This document shows positions 1 through 9,217 of a stretch of 64,000 nucleotides of DNA, in pieces. The number at the start of each line of letters is the position of its first letter. The first letter of the stretch is position 1. The position numbers and the translations under genes are program-made. The stretch is taken from contig NZ_RFSK01000002.1 in assembly GCF_009923995.1 (NCBI RefSeq), positions 124,001-188,000 of the forward strand, read 5' to 3'. The notes under the pieces were generated by a model. It was not told where the DNA came from. It searched no databases and worked only from the letters and a program-made list of their open reading frames with translations. This DNA comes from Janthinobacterium sp. (GTDB taxonomy: Bacteria; Pseudomonadota; Gammaproteobacteria; Burkholderiales; Burkholderiaceae_D).

Positions 1-1680
1 ATGCCGTACCAAATCATGAAAGCCGACAACGGCGATGCATGGATCGGCGTACGCGACAAAAAACTGGCGCCACCGCAAATTTCGGCGGAAGTACTGCGCA
101 AGATGAAGAAAACGGCAGAAGACTACCTCGGTGAAGAAGTCACCGAAGCCGTCATCACCGTGCCTGCGTACTTCAACGACTCGCAGCGCCAGGCTACCAA
201 GGATGCCGGCCGCATCGCCGGTCTGGACGTCAAGCGCATCATCAACGAGCCAACCGCGGCAGCGCTGGCGTTCGGCCTGGACAAGGCTGAAAAAGGCGAC
301 CGTAAAATCGCCGTGTATGACTTGGGTGGCGGTACGTTCGACGTGTCGATCATCGAAATCGCTGATGTTGATGGTGAGAAACAATTTGAAGTGCTGTCGA
401 CCAACGGCGACACCTTCCTGGGCGGCGAAGACTTCGACCAGCGCATCATCGATTACATCATCGACGAGTTCAAGAAGATCAACGGCATCGACCTGAAAAA
501 AGATCCGATCGCCCTGCAGCGCATCAAGGCTTCGGCCGAGCGCGCGAAGATCGAGTTGTCGTCGTCGCAACAGACCGAGATCAACGAGCCGTACATCGCC
601 ATGGCAAATGGCGCACCGGTCCACTTGAACCTGAAGATGACCCGCGCCAAGCTGGAGTCGCTGGTGGAAGAGCTGATCACGGCCACGATGGAACCTTGCC
701 GCACCGCTATCAAAGATGCTGGCGTGAAAGTGTCGGACATCGATGACATCATCCTGGTCGGCGGCATGACCCGTATGCCGAAGGTGCAGGAAAAAGTGAA
801 GGAATTCTTCGGCAAGGACCCACGCAAGGACGTGAATCCGGACGAAGCCGTCGCCGTGGGCGCAGCGATTCAAGGTTCGGTCCTGTCGGGCGAACGCAAG
901 GACTTGCTGTTGCTGGACGTCACTCCTCTGTCCCTGGGCATCGAAACCCTGGGCGGCGTGATGACCAAGATGATCCACAAAAACACGACGATTCCGACCA
1001 AGTTCAGCCAAGTCTTCTCGACGGCCGACGACAATCAGCCTGCGGTGACCATCAAGGTCTTCCAGGGTGAGCGCGAAATCGCCGCCGGCAACAAGGGTCT
1101 GGGCGAATTCAATCTGGAAGGCATCCCGCCAGCAGCACGCGGCACGCCACAGATCGAAGTGACCTTCGACATCGACGCCAACGGTATCTTGCATGTCGGC
1201 GCGAAAGACAAGGCCACCGGCAAGGAAAACAAGATCACGATCAAGGCCAATTCCGGCTTGACCGAGGCGGAAATCCAGAAGATGGTGAAAGACGCCGAGT
1301 TGAACGCGGAAGAAGACAAGAAGGTCAAAGAATTGGCCGAGTCGCGCAACCAGGCCGATGCTCTGGTACACTCGACCCGGAAATCCTTGACCGAATACGG
1401 CGACAAGCTGGAAGCGGGCGAGAAAGAGAAGATCGAAGCGGCAATCACCGACCTGGAAGCAAGCATCAAGGCCGGCGACAAGGCTGAGATCGACGCCAAG
1501 GTGGAAGCACTGTCGAGCGCATCGCAGAAAATGGGCGAAAAAATGTATGCCGACATGCAAGCGCAGCAAGCTGCCGGCGGCGCGGAAGGTGCACAGCAAG
1601 CTGCTGGCGCATCGGACGCAGGCGCCAAGCAAGATGACGTTGTCGACGCTGACTTCAAAGAAGTCAAAGACAGCAAGTAA
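1..1680 (+). CDS. dnaK: Chaperone DnaK (Hsp70), 5'-truncated by window edge
   Basis: ATP-driven Hsp70 chaperone that folds and disaggregates cytosolic proteins together with DnaJ and GrpE. The visible 559 residues correspond to roughly codon 90 onward of the usual ~640-residue protein, so about 270 bases of the gene lie upstream; the ATG at base 1 is internal. Visible features include the ATPase-domain motifs ITVPAYFND and the phosphate-binding [11 protein letters not shown], the linker [14 protein letters not shown], the beta-sandwich substrate domain, the helical lid, and the characteristic C-terminal tail ending [12 protein letters not shown] hairpin lies between it and dnaJ. Identity is certain; the true start is not visible. 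Confidence 0.98.
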   Translation: MPYQIMKADNGDAWIGVRDKKLAPPQISAEVLRKMKKTAEDYLGEEVTEAVITVPAYFNDSQRQATKDAGRIAGLDVKRIINEPTAAALAFGLDKAEKGDRKIAVYDLGGGTFDVSIIEIADVDGEKQFEVLSTNGDTFLGGEDFDQRIIDYIIDEFKKINGIDLKKDPIALQRIKASAERAKIELSSSQQTEINEPYIAMANGAPVHLNLKMTRAKLESLVEELITATMEPCRTAIKDAGVKVSDIDDIILVGGMTRMPKVQEKVKEFFGKDPRKDVNPDEAVAVGAAIQGSVLSGERKDLLLLDVTPLSLGIETLGGVMTKMIHKNTTIPTKFSQVFSTADDNQPAVTIKVFQGEREIAAGNKGLGEFNLEGIPPAARGTPQIEVTFDIDANGILHVGAKDKATGKENKITIKANSGLTEAEIQKMVKDAELNAEEDKKVKELAESRNQADALVHSTRKSLTEYGDKLEAGEKEKIEAAITDLEASIKAGDKAEIDAKVEALSSASQKMGEKMYADMQAQQAAGGAEGAQQAAGASDAGAKQDDVVDADFKEVKDSK

Positions 1681-1755
1681 TTGTCTTGCGCTCCCATGAA
1701 CTGGGGGCAGCCGGGCTGAACGCTACATCGCGGGATTAGCCGCGAAGACCGGCCG

Positions 1756-1796
1756 AGCCGAGTCGTTGCCCAGTGCAGCACTCGACTCGGCTTTTT
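1756..1796 (+). terminator. Hairpin terminator between dnaK and dnaJ
   Basis: A 10-bp perfect stem (AGCCGAGTCG at 1756–1765 with CGACTCGGCT at 1783–1792) and a 17-nt loop are followed by T1792–T1796. This is a Rho-independent terminator shape. Its position implies that dnaJ receives only part of the dnaK transcript or has its own promoter; which of these holds is inference. Confidence 0.7.
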
Positions 1797-1841
1797 CGTG
1801 TAATTTTTACATCAGTAGATAGACTGCAAGGTGCCGACAAC

Positions 1842-2975
1842 ATGGCAAAGCGTGATTTTTACGAGACACTCGGTGTCGCAAAAAATGCTTCGGAAGAAGA
1901 GATCAAAAAGTCTTACCGTAAACTGGCGATGAAATACCATCCGGACCGCAATCCGGATAGCAAGGAATCGGAAGAAAAGTTTAAGGAAGTCAAAGAAGCC
2001 TACGAGATGCTGACCAATCCGGAAAAGCGCGATGCGTATGACCGTTACGGTCACGCCGGCGTGGACCCGAACATGGGCGGCGGCGGTGGCTTCGGCGGCG
2101 GTGCTGGCGGCTTTGCCGACAGCTTCGGCGATATCTTCGGCGACATCTTTGGCGGTGGCGGTGGACGTAGCCGCAATGCCGGTCCACAGGTGTACCGTGG
2201 CGCCGATTTGCGTTACAACCTGGAAATTACACTGGAGCAAGCTGCGCACGGCTTCGACACGACCATCCGCGTGCCGAGCTGGGACAAGTGCGATACGTGT
2301 CACGGCAGCGGCGCCAAGCCAGGCACGTCGCCGACCACCTGCGGTACCTGCGGTGGCCACGGCCAGGTGCGCATGCAGCAAGGTTTCTTCAGCATCCAGC
2401 AAACCTGCCCGAAATGCCATGGCAGCGGCAAGGTCATCACCGACCCCTGCACGCCATGCGGCGGCGCCGGTCGCATCAAGCGCAACAAGACGCTGGAAGT
2501 GAAGATTCCAGTCGGCATCGACAACGGCATGCGTATCCGTTCGTCCGGCAACGGCGAACCGGGCACGAATGGCGGTCCGTCGGGCGACCTGTATGTGGAA
2601 ATCCACATCAAGCCGCACGCCGTGTTCCAGCGCGAAGGCGACGACCTGCATTGCGAAATGCCGATTTCGTTCACCAAGGCAGCATTGGGCGGTGAAATCG
2701 AAGTGCCTACCCTGAACGGCAAGGTGTCGTTCACGATCCCGGAAGGTACCCAGTCGGGCAAGACCTTCCGCCTGAAAGGCAAGGGCATCAAGGGCGTGCG
2801 CTCCGGTTACGCGGGCGACCTGTTCTGCCACGTGGCCATCGAAACACCCGTCAAACTGACGGAAAAACAGAAAGACCTGCTGCGGGAGTTCGAGAAATCG
2901 ACGACCGAGGGCGGTGCCAAGCACAGCCCGCAGAGCAAGACCTGGAAAGACAAGGTCAAGGATTTTTTTGAATAA
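1842..2975 (+). CDS. dnaJ: Chaperone protein DnaJ (Hsp40)
   Basis: Co-chaperone that delivers unfolded substrates to DnaK and stimulates its ATPase. The 377-residue protein is a complete type I Hsp40: J domain at residues 1–70 with HPD at 33–35, Gly/Phe-rich linker ~74–110, then four CxxCxGxG zinc repeats with cysteines 150/153, 167/170, 189/192 and 203/206, and a C-terminal peptide-binding domain. The ATG at 1842 gives the canonical MAKRDFYE start and has AAGGTG 8–14 nt upstream; the frame stays open 23 codons further upstream without family support. The gene lies 161 bp downstream of dnaK and is followed by a strong terminator. Confidence 0.98.
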   Translation: MAKRDFYETLGVAKNASEEEIKKSYRKLAMKYHPDRNPDSKESEEKFKEVKEAYEMLTNPEKRDAYDRYGHAGVDPNMGGGGGFGGGAGGFADSFGDIFGDIFGGGGGRSRNAGPQVYRGADLRYNLEITLEQAAHGFDTTIRVPSWDKCDTCHGSGAKPGTSPTTCGTCGGHGQVRMQQGFFSIQQTCPKCHGSGKVITDPCTPCGGAGRIKRNKTLEVKIPVGIDNGMRIRSSGNGEPGTNGGPSGDLYVEIHIKPHAVFQREGDDLHCEMPISFTKAALGGEIEVPTLNGKVSFTIPEGTQSGKTFRLKGKGIKGVRSGYAGDLFCHVAIETPVKLTEKQKDLLREFEKSTTEGGAKHSPQSKTWKDKVKDFFE

Positions 2976-2991
2976 GCACACGTAATACCAT

Positions 2992-3025
2992 ACGCCGGGA
3001 TGCTCACACATCCCGGCGTTTTTTT
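2992..3025 (+). terminator. Rho-independent terminator after dnaJ
   Basis: A perfect 11-bp stem ACGCCGGGATG (2992–3002) with CATCCCGGCGT (3009–3019), a 6-nt loop, and a T run to 3025. It ends the dnaK–dnaJ unit 16 bp after the dnaJ stop. Confidence 0.92.
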
Positions 3026-3113
3026 ACCCAGGTTGCTTCAGCATCTGCGCGCATCGCACCCTAACACACGCGATCGGCGCGCTGTTCAACCGAAATTACC
3101 TCATGGGAGCGAT

Positions 3114-3785
3114 ATGACCGAACCGAAAAATGGCCTGGCCCTGGCGGAACTGCTGCAGCGTAACCGCCGCTGGGCCGACTCGATGGTGGCGAAAGACCCG
3201 AACTTCTTCAAGAACCTGGAAGCGCAAACCTCGCCCGAATACCTGTGGATCGGCTGTTCCGACAGCCGCGTTCCCGCCAACGAACTGCTGGGCATGGCGC
3301 CTGGCGACGTGTTTGTCCATCGCAATATCGCCAACGTGGTCGTGCATTCCGACCTGAACTGCCTTTCCGTCCTGCAATTTGCCGTGGACGTGCTGAAAGT
3401 CAAACATGTCATCATCGTCGGCCATTACGGCTGCAAGGGCGTGCATGCGGCCATGACGGGCACGCGCATCGGCCTGGTCGACAACTGGCTGCGTCACGTG
3501 CAGGACGTGGGCCAGAAGCACGAACGCTATCTGGGCGACGTGCTGACCAGCCGCCAGCGCGGCGACCGCCTGTGCGAACTGAACGTGGTGGAACAGGTCT
3601 TGAACGTGTGCCAGACCACCATCGTGCAGGATGCGTGGGAACGGGGCCAGGAACTCAGCGTCCACGGCTGGGTATATGGCTTGAAGGATGGCTTGCTGAA
3701 CGACCTGGAAGTGACGGTCACGGCCGGCCACGAACTGGCGCCGCGCATGGCGGCCCGGCTGGCCCGCTACGAAGCGACGGCGTAA
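3114..3785 (+). CDS. can: Beta-class carbonic anhydrase
   Basis: Zinc enzyme interconverting CO2 and bicarbonate in the cytosol, supplying bicarbonate for carboxylations. The 223-residue protein has the beta-class zinc ligands C48, H104 and C107 with the Asp50–Arg52 dyad (CSDSR and HYGC motifs). The start at 3114 (MTEPKNG) is preceded by GGGAGC at 3106–3111; an upstream in-frame ATG at 3000 would lie inside the dnaJ terminator and is rejected. The gene stands alone: a terminator lies upstream and a convergent gene follows 18 bp after its stop. Confidence 0.96.
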   Translation: MTEPKNGLALAELLQRNRRWADSMVAKDPNFFKNLEAQTSPEYLWIGCSDSRVPANELLGMAPGDVFVHRNIANVVVHSDLNCLSVLQFAVDVLKVKHVIIVGHYGCKGVHAAMTGTRIGLVDNWLRHVQDVGQKHERYLGDVLTSRQRGDRLCELNVVEQVLNVCQTTIVQDAWERGQELSVHGWVYGLKDGLLNDLEVTVTAGHELAPRMAARLARYEATA

Positions 3786-3803
3786 GCCACGCTGGCGCGG
3801 CGC

Positions 3804-4289
3804 TTACGGCGCGGCGCCTTCCAGGCGGTCCAGGTAGTCGGCCGCCTCCCGCACGCCCTCCTGCGCCGCCTGGCGCAGCCAGGTTTTAGCCTGGGGCAGA
3901 TCCCGGGGCGTGCCGCGGCCTTCGGCCAGCGCCACGCCATAGTGGTAGCGCGCCAGCCGCGCGTAGGCGGCGTCATCATTCGTATGGGCGCCGCGCCGCA
4001 TCAGCGCCGTCGCCTGCACCAGGTCCTTCGTCACGCCGATGCCCGTTTCATACAGCTGGGCGAGCCAAATCATCGAATACACATCATTCCAGCGCCGGAT
4101 GCAGTCTTCAAAGATCGCCACGGCCGCCGCATGGTCACCCGTCTTGTCGGCCGCGTAGCCGTACAGACACTTGATGCGCTTGTCGCTGTGGACATAGGCC
4201 TTGTAGCTGAGATCGCCTTCATCCTGGCTATCCTGGGCCTGGGCGGGAGTGGCGAGCAGCAAGGCGAGCAAGAGGGCGACGGCGGGCAT
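3804..4289 (-). CDS. Exported Sel1/TPR-repeat protein
   Basis: Small secreted protein of 161 residues. Residues 1–18 form a signal peptide (hydrophobic LLLALLLA core, cleavage likely after AQA). The mature part carries two or three Sel1-type alpha/alpha repeats: an ALA-like helix pair around residues 50–105 (WLAQLYETGIGV) and another at ~108–155 (YGVALAEGRGTPRDLPQAKTW). Sel1 repeats are protein-interaction scaffolds; no catalytic domain is present and no function can be given. It is divergent from the dioxygenase operon and convergent with the carbonic anhydrase gene. Confidence 0.85.
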   Translation of the reverse strand: MPAVALLLALLLATPAQAQDSQDEGDLSYKAYVHSDKRIKCLYGYAADKTGDHAAAVAIFEDCIRRWNDVYSMIWLAQLYETGIGVTKDLVQATALMRRGAHTNDDAAYARLARYHYGVALAEGRGTPRDLPQAKTWLRQAAQEGVREAADYLDRLEGAAP

Positions 4290-4511
4290 GGCGTTCCTGT
4301 CTGGGCGTTGAAAATGAATGGATAAGCAAGTTGCGTGCTAACCCGGTCCCGGGGCAAGCCGTGTCCTGGCGCATTGCGGCTGTACCATTGTGTGACAGGC
4401 GCCGTTGCTTGCTGGCGCAACGCCTTGCGCATATGGATATCGGAAATGCTTCGTTTGCAAGGCGCGCAGGCGGGCATACAGTGGACTTCCCCTGACTATT
4501 TGCGAATTCTT

Positions 4512-5396
4512 ATGTCGGCCGTCCTGAAACCCGTGCTTTCCACCAGCCATTTCCGCATCGAAACGTTCGATGCCCCGCTCGGCGCGCAAGTGCTGGGGCT
4601 GGACCTGTCGCAGCCGCTGTCGCTGGGCGATTTCCAGCGCCTGCACCACGCCCACCTCGACCATCATGTGCTGGTGTTCCGCGCGCAGCACATCACGCCG
4701 CGGCAGCAGGTCGACTTCAGCCGCCGCTTCGGTCCCCTGCAAATCCACGTGCTGCGCCAGTTCCAGCTGCCATCGCAGCCGGAAGTGCTGATCATTTCGA
4801 ACATCGTCGAGGATGGCCAGCCCATCGGCCTCGGAGACGCGGGCCATTTCTGGCATTCGGACCTGTCGTACAAGGAAGTACCCAGCCTCGGCTCCATGCT
4901 GCACGCGCAAGAGTTGCCGGACGAGGGCGGCGATACCGTATTTGCCAACATGCACCTGGCGTGGGAAAGCTTGCCGGCCGCGCTGCGCCATGCCGTGCGC
5001 GGCGCCCGTGCCGAACACAGCTATTTGAGCCAGTATGAGGAATTGCGCCGCCGTAATCCGTGGCGTCCCGCCCTGACCCAGGCGCAGATCGATGAAGTCA
5101 AGCCCGTCACCCATCCTGTCGTGCGCGTGCATCCGGAAACGGGACGCCGCGCCCTGTTCGTCAGCGAACACTTCACCACGCGCATCGTCGGCTTGCCCGA
5201 CGATGAAAGCCGTGCCGTGCTCGACGAACTGTTTGCCCACAGCGTGCGCCCCGAGCACCTGTATGTGCACCGCTGGCAGCCGCACGACCTGGTGTTCTGG
5301 GACAACCGCTCCCTGATGCACCTGGCGACGGGTTGCCCTTCCGACCAGCGCCGCAAGTTGTATCGCACCACCATCGAAGGCGATGCGCCGTACTGA
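4512..5396 (+). CDS. TauD/TfdA-family Fe(II)/2-oxoglutarate dioxygenase
   Basis: Non-haem iron dioxygenase of 294 residues; the family oxidises sulfonates, sulfate esters or aryloxyacids with 2-oxoglutarate as co-substrate. The iron facial triad is H115-x-D117 (FWHSDLSY) and H270 (SLMHLATG), with R281/R282 and R285 near the C-terminus available for 2-oxoglutarate. The start at 4512 (MSAVLKP) matches the family length; 59 further open codons upstream lack family character. It heads an operon with a taurine/nitrate-type ABC importer (32 bp to the binding-protein gene), which suggests it degrades the imported compound. Taurine itself is only one possibility. Confidence 0.9.
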   Translation: MSAVLKPVLSTSHFRIETFDAPLGAQVLGLDLSQPLSLGDFQRLHHAHLDHHVLVFRAQHITPRQQVDFSRRFGPLQIHVLRQFQLPSQPEVLIISNIVEDGQPIGLGDAGHFWHSDLSYKEVPSLGSMLHAQELPDEGGDTVFANMHLAWESLPAALRHAVRGARAEHSYLSQYEELRRRNPWRPALTQAQIDEVKPVTHPVVRVHPETGRRALFVSEHFTTRIVGLPDDESRAVLDELFAHSVRPEHLYVHRWQPHDLVFWDNRSLMHLATGCPSDQRRKLYRTTIEGDAPY

Positions 5397-5428
5397 TTTT
5401 GACTGTTGATTTAACCCAAGGAGTGTCC

Positions 5429-6457
5429 ATGTTGCCGATCTTTACCTTTGCCCGCCCGCGCCGTCTTCTCGCCACTCTCGCCATGCTGTGCGCCGCAGGC
5501 ATGGCGGCAAGCATGGCCCGGGCCGAAGGACAGATCCGCATCGCGGGCCAGCATGGCATCACCTTCTTGCTGCTCAATATTGCGCAGGAACAGAAACTGA
5601 TCGAAAAGCATGGCAAGCAGCAGGGCGTCGATGTGAAAGTCGAGTGGATTACCCTGTCCGGCGGCCCGGCCATCAATGACGCTTTGTTGTCGGGCAATAT
5701 CGATATCGCGGGCGCAGGCCTGGGGCCGCTGCTGACCATCTGGGACCGCACGAAAGGCCGGCAGAACGTGCGCGGCGTGGCCTCGCTGGGCAATTTTCCT
5801 TACTATTTGATCAGCAACAATCCCAAGGTAAAGACCCTGGCGGACTTCACGGACAAGGACCGCATCGCCTTGCCCGCCGTGTCCGTCTCCGTGCAGGCGC
5901 GCATCCTGCAGATGGCCGTGGCGAAACAGTGGGGCGACAAGGAGTTTGCCCGGCTCGACAAGATCACGCAAACCTTACCGCACCCGGACGCGGCCGCCGC
6001 CATCATCGCGGGCGGCACGGAACTGAGCGGCCACTTCGGTAACTCGCCGTTCCAGGAACAGGAACTGGCGCAAAATCCGAACGCGCACATCGTGCTCGAT
6101 TCCTACACGGTGCAGGGCGGGCCCAGCTCGTCTACCCTGCTGTACGCGACGGAGAAATACCGCAAGGACAATCCGAAGACTTACCGCGCCTTCATTGCCG
6201 CCCTGGCGGAAGCGGCGCAATATGCAAGCAGCAACCCGCAGGGCGCAGCCGATATCTATATCAAGGTCAACAAGAGCAAGGTGGACCGCAATCTGCTGCT
6301 GAAAATCTTTGCCAATCCGCAAGTGCAATTCAAGATTGCCCCGCAAAATACCTATGGCCTGGCGCAGTTTTTGCACCGCGTGAGCGCCATCCGCAACCTG
6401 CCCGACAACTGGCGCGATTATTTCTTTGAAGACCCTGCCATCACCCAAGGGAGCTGA
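5429..6457 (+). CDS. ABC transporter substrate-binding protein, NitT/TauT (SsuA/TauA/NMT1-like) family
   Basis: Periplasmic solute-binding protein of 342 residues delivering an anionic organic compound to the importer encoded downstream. The signal peptide spans residues 1–32 (twin Arg at 11–12, then a hydrophobic stretch ending MARA). The mature protein begins EGQIRIAGQHG and has the NMT1-like pattern of two alpha/beta lobes, including LSGNIDIAGAGLGPLL. Start 5429 has AAGGAG at 5418–5423. It is followed directly by the ATPase gene. The ligand cannot be read from sequence; sulfonates are the usual guess because of the neighbouring dioxygenase. Confidence 0.9.
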   Translation: MLPIFTFARPRRLLATLAMLCAAGMAASMARAEGQIRIAGQHGITFLLLNIAQEQKLIEKHGKQQGVDVKVEWITLSGGPAINDALLSGNIDIAGAGLGPLLTIWDRTKGRQNVRGVASLGNFPYYLISNNPKVKTLADFTDKDRIALPAVSVSVQARILQMAVAKQWGDKEFARLDKITQTLPHPDAAAAIIAGGTELSGHFGNSPFQEQELAQNPNAHIVLDSYTVQGGPSSSTLLYATEKYRKDNPKTYRAFIAALAEAAQYASSNPQGAADIYIKVNKSKVDRNLLLKIFANPQVQFKIAPQNTYGLAQFLHRVSAIRNLPDNWRDYFFEDPAITQGS

Positions 6458-6458
6458 C

Positions 6459-7304
6459 ATGCACGCGCCCGCCTTTCACCTCGTACGTCCTCCGCTTACG
6501 GTAGAGCCATTGCTCAGCGTCAAGCATGTCAGCCTGGAATACCGGACGGAACAGCGCACCGTGCGCGCCACGCACGACGTCAGTTTCGACGTCTTCCGGG
6601 GCGACCGTTTCGTCTTGCTGGGCCCATCGGGCTGCGGCAAGTCGTCCCTGCTGAAAGCCGTGGCCGGCTTCATCGCGCCGCGCGCGGGCAGCATCGCCAT
6701 GCAGGGCCAGCCCATCAGCAAGCCGGGGCCGGAGCGTGTCGTCGTGTTCCAGGAATTCGACCAGTTGCCGCCGTGGAAAACAGTGCTGGAAAACGTCATG
6801 TTCCCCCTGCTGGCCAGCAAGCGCCTGGACCGGCAGGCAGCCCGCGAGCGGGCTCATCACTGGATCGCCAAGGTGGGCCTGGCCGGTTTTGAAGATGCCC
6901 ATCCGCATACCTTGTCGGGCGGCATGAAGCAGCGGGTGGCCATCGCCCGTGCCCTGGCCATGCAGCCGGAAGTGCTGCTGATGGACGAGCCGTTTGCCGC
7001 CCTCGATGCCTTGACGCGGCGCAAGATGCAGGAGGAGCTGAGCCGCTTGTGGGAAGAACTGCGTTTTACCCTCGTGTTCGTCACGCATTCCATCGAGGAA
7101 GCCCTGGTGGTGGGCAACCGCATCCTGCTGCTGTCGCCCCATCCGGGCCGGGTACGCGCCGAACTGAACAGCCATCAGTTCGGCTTGCACAGCGCGGGCA
7201 GCGCGGAATTCCAGGCTGCCAGCGGCCGCATCCACGGCTTGCTGTTCGAGGAGGATGCCGTGGCCGTCCCGCCGGCACAGGCGGCGCGCAGGGAGGCCGT
7301 ATGA
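6459..7304 (+). CDS. ABC transporter ATP-binding protein, NitT/TauT family
   Basis: Cytoplasmic ATPase energising the importer. The 281-residue protein has Walker A GPSGCGKS at 55–62, the LSGGMKQR signature, Walker B LLMDEPFAALD and the switch His in VTHSIEEAL. The start at 6459 lies 2 nt after the binding-protein stop with an AAGGGAG sequence just upstream, and the 3' end overlaps the permease gene by 4 bp (ATGA), so the two are probably translationally coupled. Confidence 0.95.
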   Translation: MHAPAFHLVRPPLTVEPLLSVKHVSLEYRTEQRTVRATHDVSFDVFRGDRFVLLGPSGCGKSSLLKAVAGFIAPRAGSIAMQGQPISKPGPERVVVFQEFDQLPPWKTVLENVMFPLLASKRLDRQAARERAHHWIAKVGLAGFEDAHPHTLSGGMKQRVAIARALAMQPEVLLMDEPFAALDALTRRKMQEELSRLWEELRFTLVFVTHSIEEALVVGNRILLLSPHPGRVRAELNSHQFGLHSAGSAEFQAASGRIHGLLFEEDAVAVPPAQAARREAV

Positions 7305-8173
7305 GCGTGTTGCTGGAGCCGCCCATCCGCCAGGAATTCGTGTATGCGGCGCCGCCGCCGGCCGGCGTGGCGGCAGAACGGCCGCTGTCGCGCTGGCAGC
7401 GCCTGGGCCAGCATGCGCTGTGGCGCAAGGCCTTCATTTTGCTTAGCCTCGCTTTGCTGTGGGAAGGCGCGGCGCGCTGGACGCACAACGATTTGCTCTT
7501 GCCCGGCCTCCTGCAGACGGCGCAGGCCTTTATCGATGGCATCGCCAGCGGCGAATTGCTCACGCGTACGGCCGCGTCCCTCATCGTCTTGCTGCAGGGC
7601 TACGCGGTGGGCGTGCTGGCCGCCTTCGTGCTGACCTTGCTGGCCGTCTCCAGCCGCCTGGGGCGCGACGTGCTGGAAACCTTGACGGCCATGCTCAATC
7701 CCTTGCCCGCCATCGCCCTGTTGCCGCTGGCCCTGCTGTGGTTCGGCCTGGGACGGGCCAGCTTGATCTTTGTCATCGTCCATTCCGTCATGTGGCCGCT
7801 GGCCTTGAACACGTACGCGGGCTTCCAGGGCGTGCCGGACACCCTGCGCATGGCGGGCCGCAACTATGGGCTGAGCGGCCTGCGCCTGGTGCTGCACATC
7901 CTCGTGCCGGGCGCCTTGCCGTCCATCGTCTCGGGCCTCAAGATCGGCTGGGCCTTTGCCTGGCGCACCCTGATCGCGGCCGAGCTGGTATTTGGCACCA
8001 CGTCGGGGCAGGTCGGCCTGGGCTGGTACATCTTCCAGAACCGCAACGAGCTGTACACGGACAAGGTCTTCGCGGGCCTGGCGGCCGTCATCGTCATCGG
8101 CTTGCTGGTGGAAAACATCGGCTTTCGCAGCCTGGAGCGCGTGACCCTGAAACGCTGGGGCATGCAGCGATAG
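7301..8173 (+). CDS. ABC transporter permease, NitT/TauT family
   Basis: Inner-membrane channel subunit of the importer, 290 residues. After a ~45-residue cytoplasmic N-terminus there are about six hydrophobic segments, and the BPD_transp_1 cytoplasmic EAA-type loop sits around RMAGRNYGLSGLRLVLHILVPGALP. The ATG overlaps the ATPase stop (ATGA). It is the last gene of the dioxygenase–SBP–ATPase–permease unit; the convergent regulator gene begins 11 bp further on, and I see no T-tract terminator between them. Confidence 0.94.
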   Translation: MSVLLEPPIRQEFVYAAPPPAGVAAERPLSRWQRLGQHALWRKAFILLSLALLWEGAARWTHNDLLLPGLLQTAQAFIDGIASGELLTRTAASLIVLLQGYAVGVLAAFVLTLLAVSSRLGRDVLETLTAMLNPLPAIALLPLALLWFGLGRASLIFVIVHSVMWPLALNTYAGFQGVPDTLRMAGRNYGLSGLRLVLHILVPGALPSIVSGLKIGWAFAWRTLIAAELVFGTTSGQVGLGWYIFQNRNELYTDKVFAGLAAVIVIGLLVENIGFRSLERVTLKRWGMQR

Positions 8174-8184
8174 TGACTTGATGG

Positions 8185-9072
8185 TTATTTCAGCATCGTG
8201 CGCGCCGCCGCGATGATCTGCCGCGACAGCTGCTCCAGCCGTGGCGACTGTACCTTCCACGTGTGCCAGTACAGGGCCACGTCGGCCGGGGTCTTGGGCG
8301 TGAGCATTTCCACCAGTTCGCCATCCGTGTTCGCCTTCAGCAGCAGCTCGGGCACCATGCCGTAGCCGAGGCCATAGCGGATGGCGTTGAAGTGCGAGGT
8401 GGCACCGGGCACGTAGTGGCAGGGGTAAGCCCCTTCGGGCAAGCCCAGCGCCTCCTGCAGGTACGACGACTGCAGCGTGTCCTTGCGCGTGTAAGCGACG
8501 ACGGGCGCCGTGCGCGCCGCCTTGCGCGTCAGGCCGTGCGGAAACCATTGCTGGCGGAACGCGGGCGTGGCCACCAGCCAGTAGCGCATCACGCCCAGCG
8601 GCTCGGCCGTGCAGCCGCGCATGGGTTTCGCTTCCGTGCTGATGCAGCCGATGGCCATGCCCGTCTCCAGCAAGGTATAGGTATGGTCCTGGTCTTCCAC
8701 GGTCAGGTCCAGCAGCACGCGCTCGCGGATCAGCACTTCGGACAGGGCAGGGAAGAACCACGTGCCCATGGAATCGGCGTTCAGCGCCAGCACCAGGGTC
8801 AGCGGGGCATCCTGCTGCACCGCCAGTTCCGCTTCCAGGTCCGCCTCCAGCAGCTTGGCCCGTTTCAGGTACTGCATCAGGCGCTGGCCCATGCGCGTGG
8901 CGCGCGCGGGACGGCTGCGTACGATCAAGGCATTGCCCAGCTGGCTTTCCAGCGCCCGCACGCGCTGCGAAATGGCGGGCGAGGTCAGGTGCAGCTGCAG
9001 CGCCGCCTGCTCGAAGCTGCCCGTTTCGACGACGGCGCGGAACGCTTCCGTGTGCTTGGGATTCAGGTTCAT
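8185..9072 (-). CDS. argP: LysR-family regulator, ArgP (IciA) type
   Basis: Transcription factor of 295 residues with an N-terminal winged HTH (residues ~5–63, SFEQAALQLHLTSPAISQRV) and a periplasmic-binding-like effector domain. It resembles E. coli ArgP along its length: LALNADSMGTWFFPAL, TVEDQD, WFPHGLTRKAARTAPVVAY and ALYWHTWKV all have counterparts. ArgP senses lysine/arginine and activates the LysE/ArgO exporter. No exporter gene lies here; its divergent neighbour is a penicillin-binding protein gene across 145 AT-rich bases. The ArgP subfamily call is from memory of the E. coli protein. Confidence 0.82.
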   Translation of the reverse strand: MNLNPKHTEAFRAVVETGSFEQAALQLHLTSPAISQRVRALESQLGNALIVRSRPARATRMGQRLMQYLKRAKLLEADLEAELAVQQDAPLTLVLALNADSMGTWFFPALSEVLIRERVLLDLTVEDQDHTYTLLETGMAIGCISTEAKPMRGCTAEPLGVMRYWLVATPAFRQQWFPHGLTRKAARTAPVVAYTRKDTLQSSYLQEALGLPEGAYPCHYVPGATSHFNAIRYGLGYGMVPELLLKANTDGELVEMLTPKTPADVALYWHTWKVQSPRLEQLSRQIIAAARTMLK

Positions 9073-9217
9073 GGTGCGCGCCTAACATAAGAAAAATTTA
9101 TCAATACTAAATAATACTTACTTTTTATAAGGATAGGTGTGTTGCAGTGCACAATGCTTCTTTGATGGAGTGCCGCGCGCCCGCGCGGGGCCTCCTGGCA
9201 GCAAAGGAATGACCGAT

